Positions 4,771 to 5,520 of a DNA stretch of 5,520 bases are shown one piece after another. Each line of letters opens with the position of its first letter. Position 1 is the stretch's first letter. The notes beneath the pieces are model-generated. The model was given only the letters and a program-made list of their open reading frames with translations, did no database searches and was not told the origin of the DNA. The DNA is from Chitinophagia bacterium (lineage in GTDB: Bacteria > Bacteroidota > Bacteroidia > Chitinophagales > Chitinophagaceae), in NCBI GenBank assembly GCA_010027295.1, contig RGVM01000209.1:1-5520 (forward strand), written 5' to 3'. A program made the translations under genes and the position numbers.

Positions 4771-5421
4771 ATGAAATTCTTCATCGACACCGCGAACCTC
4801 GCCCAGATACGGGAGGCCAACCAACTCGGCATCCTCGACGGCGTGACCACCAACCCCTCCCTGATGGCCAAGGAAGGCATCCGGGGGAAGGAGGCCATCG
4901 AGAAGCACTACCTCGACATCTGCGAGATGGTGGACGGGGATGTGAGCGCCGAAGTTCTCTCGACCGATTTCGACGGCATGGTTGCCGAGGGGAAGAGACT
5001 GGCCGCCATCCATCCCAACATCGTCGTCAAAGTGCCGATGATCCGCGAAGGCGTCAAGGCCATCCGCTGGTTCACTAACAACGGCATACGCACCAACTGC
5101 ACGCTCGTCTTCTCCGCCGGCCAGGCCATCCTCGCCGCCAAAGCAGGCGCCTCCTACGTGTCGCCCTTCATCGGTCGCATCGACGATGGCAACTGGGACG
5201 GGATGGAGCTCATCTCTCAGATAGCCCATATCTACAACATCCAGGAATTCCGCACGGAGATCCTCGCGGCCTCCATCCGGTCAGCCCTGCACATCGTGAA
5301 AGCCGCCGAGGCGGGCGCACATGTCTGCACCTGCCCGCTCGACTCGATACTCGGGCTGCTCAAGCATCCGCTCACCGATATCGGACTCGCCAAGTTCCTT
5401 GAAGACGCCAAGAAGATGTAA
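4771..5421 (+). CDS. Short-form transaldolase (TalC/FSA-like family)
   Basis: Cytosolic Schiff-base aldolase of 216 residues, the usual size of the short transaldolase/fructose-6-phosphate aldolase family. Transaldolase moves a dihydroxyacetone unit between sugar phosphates in the non-oxidative pentose phosphate pathway. The ATG at 4771 gives the classic opening [20 protein letters not shown]; a start at 4720 would add 17 unlike residues. Motifs: [14 protein letters not shown] (23-36), NIVVKVPM (83-90) with Schiff-base Lys87, [20 protein letters not shown] (108-127), [11 protein letters not shown] (129-139), ILAASIR (164-170) and CPLDSI (188-193). Aligned by eye to E. coli FsaA (Gln59, Lys85, Tyr131) the equivalents are Glu61, Lys87 and Phe133. 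Glu and Phe at these places are the transaldolase-type residues, so transaldolase rather than fructose-6-phosphate aldolase activity is predicted. There is no Shine-Dalgarno. It lies 57 bases after the SRP RNA; its own promoter may be TTTCTTTG at 4715-4722 (weak). Confidence 0.92.
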   Translation: MKFFIDTANLAQIREANQLGILDGVTTNPSLMAKEGIRGKEAIEKHYLDICEMVDGDVSAEVLSTDFDGMVAEGKRLAAIHPNIVVKVPMIREGVKAIRWFTNNGIRTNCTLVFSAGQAILAAKAGASYVSPFIGRIDDGNWDGMELISQIAHIYNIQEFRTEILAASIRSALHIVKAAEAGAHVCTCPLDSILGLLKHPLTDIGLAKFLEDAKKM

Positions 5422-5520
5422 GGTCCTAGTAAGAAAGGGCATCCGGCCAAGAGCATCTTGTGGCATTGTCCCCAGAATGCTCCAAACCCGAATCCCCCAT
5501 AATTACCTGCTGCAATCTTC
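5422..5520. other. Non-coding end of the window
   Basis: About 100 bases after the transaldolase stop codon with no supported gene. A short inverted repeat, GCATT (5463-5467) with AATGC (5476-5480), has no following U-tract and is not a convincing terminator. Confidence 0.4.

Noticed and set aside
5413..5459. Inverted repeat AAGATG/CATCTT flanking the transaldolase stop
   Set aside because: Six bases with a ~35-base loop and no U-tract; expected by chance.
1..5520. Search by eye for CRISPR repeats, tRNA/rRNA genes, insertion-sequence ends or phage genes
   Set aside because: No regularly spaced repeats, tRNA-like motifs, transposase fragments or terminal inverted repeats were seen.

Overview
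The window reads as chromosomal DNA of a high-GC member of the Bacteroidota, probably near the Chitinophagales (inference). Evidence: a SusC/FecA-type TonB-dependent receptor start with a carboxypeptidase-regulatory-like domain, a secreted BACON-type protein, weak or absent Shine-Dalgarno sequences at most starts, and TAnnTTTG promoter boxes (the Bacteroidota sigma -7 element). One such box lies exactly where expected in front of the SRP RNA.

Layout. A divergent control region (about 3120-3221) separates two transcription units. Leftward (minus strand) is a tight run of five genes: a secreted two-domain BACON-like protein (2484-3119), a YfcE/MJ0936-type metallophosphoesterase (1948-2466, TTG start), a GNAT acetyltransferase (1384-1938), a small DUF4440/NTF2-like lipoprotein (914-1351) and the N-terminal part of a TonB-dependent outer-membrane receptor (917 to the window edge). 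Gaps are 17, 9, 32 and -4 bases, so these look like one operon. Rightward (plus strand) are a 29-residue aromatic-rich small ORF (3222-3311) behind a perfect TATCTTTG box, homogentisate 1,2-dioxygenase (3389-4546, tyrosine/phenylalanine catabolism), the small SRP RNA (4618-4713) and a short-form transaldolase (4771-5421, pentose phosphate pathway). The last ~100 bases hold no gene I can support.

How they work together. The rightward genes are mostly housekeeping or catabolic and need not be functionally linked. The leftward cluster mixes envelope/secreted proteins (BACON protein, lipoprotein, receptor) with two cytosolic enzymes, and I see no obvious shared pathway.

Most worth a second look: (1) from about base 117 down to base 1 the receptor frame stays open but stops looking like a TonB receptor and resembles the C-terminal end of an unrelated FAD-dependent oxidoreductase, which points to an assembly chimera or a real recombination junction; (2) the 29-residue Phe/Tyr/Trp-rich ORF in front of an aromatic-amino-acid catabolic gene, a candidate leader peptide or microprotein; (3) similar TATCTT boxes 15-17 bases upstream of three start codons. 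I found no defence system, CRISPR array, transposon, tRNA or rRNA, and nothing that clearly amounts to a new system.
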